Source: Pegoplata infirma
Taxonomy: Eukaryota; Arthropoda; Insecta; Diptera; Anthomyiidae
Assembly (NCBI GenBank): GCA_963921195.1
Contig: OY992537.1
Span: forward strand, 35,573,410-35,637,409
Direction of reading: 5' to 3'
Length of the DNA stretch: 64,000 nucleotides
Part shown: positions 62,759 through 64,000 of the stretch, in pieces
Numbering within the stretch: the first letter of the stretch is position 1
How the letters are laid out: each line of letters begins with the position of its first letter
The notes under the pieces: generated by a model
What the model saw: only the letters and a program-made list of their open reading frames with translations
Told to the model about the DNA's origin: nothing
The model's database searches: none
Program-made: the position numbers and the translations under genes

Positions 62759-64000
62759 CCAATAGAAACTTTTGGAGTATTACCTCCTAGCACGAATCTG
62801 TCATCAGAAAAGTTGTATCAAATAGCCTTCTCGAGATTTAGGCATTTTAATATTTTGTGGACCAAGCCTTCAAAACCAACAATTCTTTTAATATTGGAAA
62901 AGTGTATGTTAAAGGAATATATTTTTTTTTAATTCAAATTTCTTATAAAAATCCTAATATATCCAAGAAATCCGGGCTCGATACGATCAGGGATACCATC
63001 AGGTAATGTCAAGGAAGTTGACAACGTCCTTTTTGAAGTAAGTATCCAAATTTTACAAGAAATTTCCTGTTCAAACCAGATATTTAAAGTGGACACTCCA
63101 ATCCAAAAATATTTGCAAAAAAAAGTCAAAATTATGAACCAAATATGCATATTTTTAAAGATACGTTTTTTTGTACCAATTATAATATTTTTTTTTTTTT
63201 GTAATATTGAGCAAAAAAATTTAAAAGACATTTTCTTAAGTATTCTGCCTCCTGAATACGAATAAGTCATCAGAAAAATTAAATTTCTTAAGATTGGAAA
63301 AGTGTGTGTTAAAGTTATATTCCCCCCCCCCCCCATAAAATTACCTATTTTTTGCAAGAAATCCAGTCTCGATACCACAGACTAATACAGACTCGACATA
63401 AGTGACAGATGTCAAAAAAGTAGTCTTGAACCATATGGTTAATGTTTTCAAATTATTCTACGAATTAGGTTAGAAAGAGAAAGCTAATATAACGCGCCAT
63501 TAGGAAAATGGATGCCAGATCGGTTTTTGTTGTTTCACTCACTCCTAAGTCGTAGAAAGTGTTGCCACGTTAGCGTACAACGGACTAAAAACCGCTGTGT
63601 TTTCTCCTAAAATCGCTTAGTTTTTCCCCATTTTTCTTATAAAACTCTACTGTCGAGTCTGTATTTAGTCTGTGTCGATACCATCAGGACATGCATGGAA
63701 GTTCAAATTTTCCTTTTTTAGTTTTATCCTTAACTATTCGAATTGTAAAAAAAAATCCTGTAGATACTAAAATAAAGAGAACGTGAGGTTAAAATCCAAA
63801 TTTCGTTGAGTATTTCCAGAAATATTTGCAACAGCAAATATCTGATTTGAACAGTATTTGTTCATTTTTTTCAAAATTTGAATAGTTTTAAGGATAAAAC
63901 CAAAAAAATACGTTTTTAACTTCCTTACAATGTTCTGGTGGTATTCCTGATCTTATCGAGGCCGGATTCTTTTTCAAAAGTTATGTAATTTTGTAGGGAA
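62759..64000. repeat. Tandem and inverted repeat unit at window edge
   Basis: Unit 1 (62790-63180): tctgtcatcagaaaagttg, aatattggaaaagtgtatgt, gggctcgatacgatcaggg, ggaagttgacaacgtcc. Unit 2 (63240-63735) repeats this, with a 13-base C run at 63322 and an inserted MITE. From about 63810 the sequence turns back (ggataaaaccaaaaaaatac, ggtggtattcctgatcttat), so the element continues beyond 64000. The 149-codon minus-strand frame at 62929-63378 spans units 1 and 2 and encodes the C run as Gly; it is rejected. Confidence 0.65.
63376..63674. mobile_element. hAT-type MITE, CACAGACTAA ends
   Basis: Left CACAGACTAATACAGACTCG and right (reversed) CACAGACTAAATACAGACTC are near-perfect TIRs of about 25 bp. 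TCGATAC flanks both sides (63369-63375, 63675-63681); the next base C could make it 8 bp. Removal restores ctcgataccatcagg, as in the neighbouring unit. 299 bp, non-coding. Confidence 0.88.

Noticed and set aside
62929..63378. 149-codon minus-strand frame
   Set aside because: Spans two copies of a repeat unit and encodes a 13-base C run as glycines.

Overview
This 64-kb window looks like a gene-free, transposon-packed stretch from a higher fly (Diptera, Schizophora, probably a calyptrate). The identification is inference. It rests on strong A+T richness and on at least eleven copies of a DINE-1/INE-1 (mini-me)-type element. These show the stem TACCCTC...GAGGGTA, the core gatcctcgatcgattttaag / gatctagcgatgtccg, a (GTCY)n microsatellite, and a 3' hairpin ATTCGGCnnnGCCGAAT close to a CTTG end. 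No credible host protein gene, rRNA or intact tRNA was found. The open frames are short, A/T-biased and lie across repeats. The only recognisable protein-coding remnant is the C-terminal end of a jockey-type LINE ORF2 (29.1-33.1 kb).

Layout. 0.6-10 kb: TA-target MITEs, palindromic MITEs, two DINE copies, a tRNA-like relic and the first of four hAT-type elements built of CACGTG/GTGAGT motifs. 10.6-14 kb: two elements with 8-bp target duplications and a 1.9-kb minisatellite (19-bp unit). 15.7-19.3 kb: one DINE split by a 1.6-kb element with Transib-like ends and by a 1.0-kb element carrying two tRNA-like relics. 19.9-23.5 kb: a second Transib-like element holding a ~160-bp tandem array, itself split by a 1.86-kb near-perfect palindrome with hAT-type duplications. 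24-29 kb: MITEs, a GTGCCCCA-rich patch and a reversed DINE. 29.1-33.1 kb: the LINE remnant, cut in the ORF and again in the 3'UTR by two hAT elements, which carry three CACGTG-type hAT copies. 33-46 kb: TCTGAGA arrays, DINE copies, foldbacks and a dispersed CTCGAG-containing repeat. 48-54.3 kb: the deepest nest (DINE > hAT > DINE > Harbinger-type MITE, with a sister MITE split by a TA-target MITE), then a DINE split by a hAT. 54.3-64 kb: more foldbacks, MITEs, a DINE with the longest GTCY tract, a CMC-like foldback and an inverted/tandem repeat running off the window.

Most calls rest on three checks visible in the sequence: terminal inverted repeats (TIRs), target site duplications (TSDs), and paralogous copies of the host repeat that lack the insertion (empty sites). 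Five insertions have an empty site inside this window. Superfamily names are inferred from TSD length and terminal bases; no transposase is present. The window reads as a stratigraphy of nested insertions rather than a functional gene neighbourhood.
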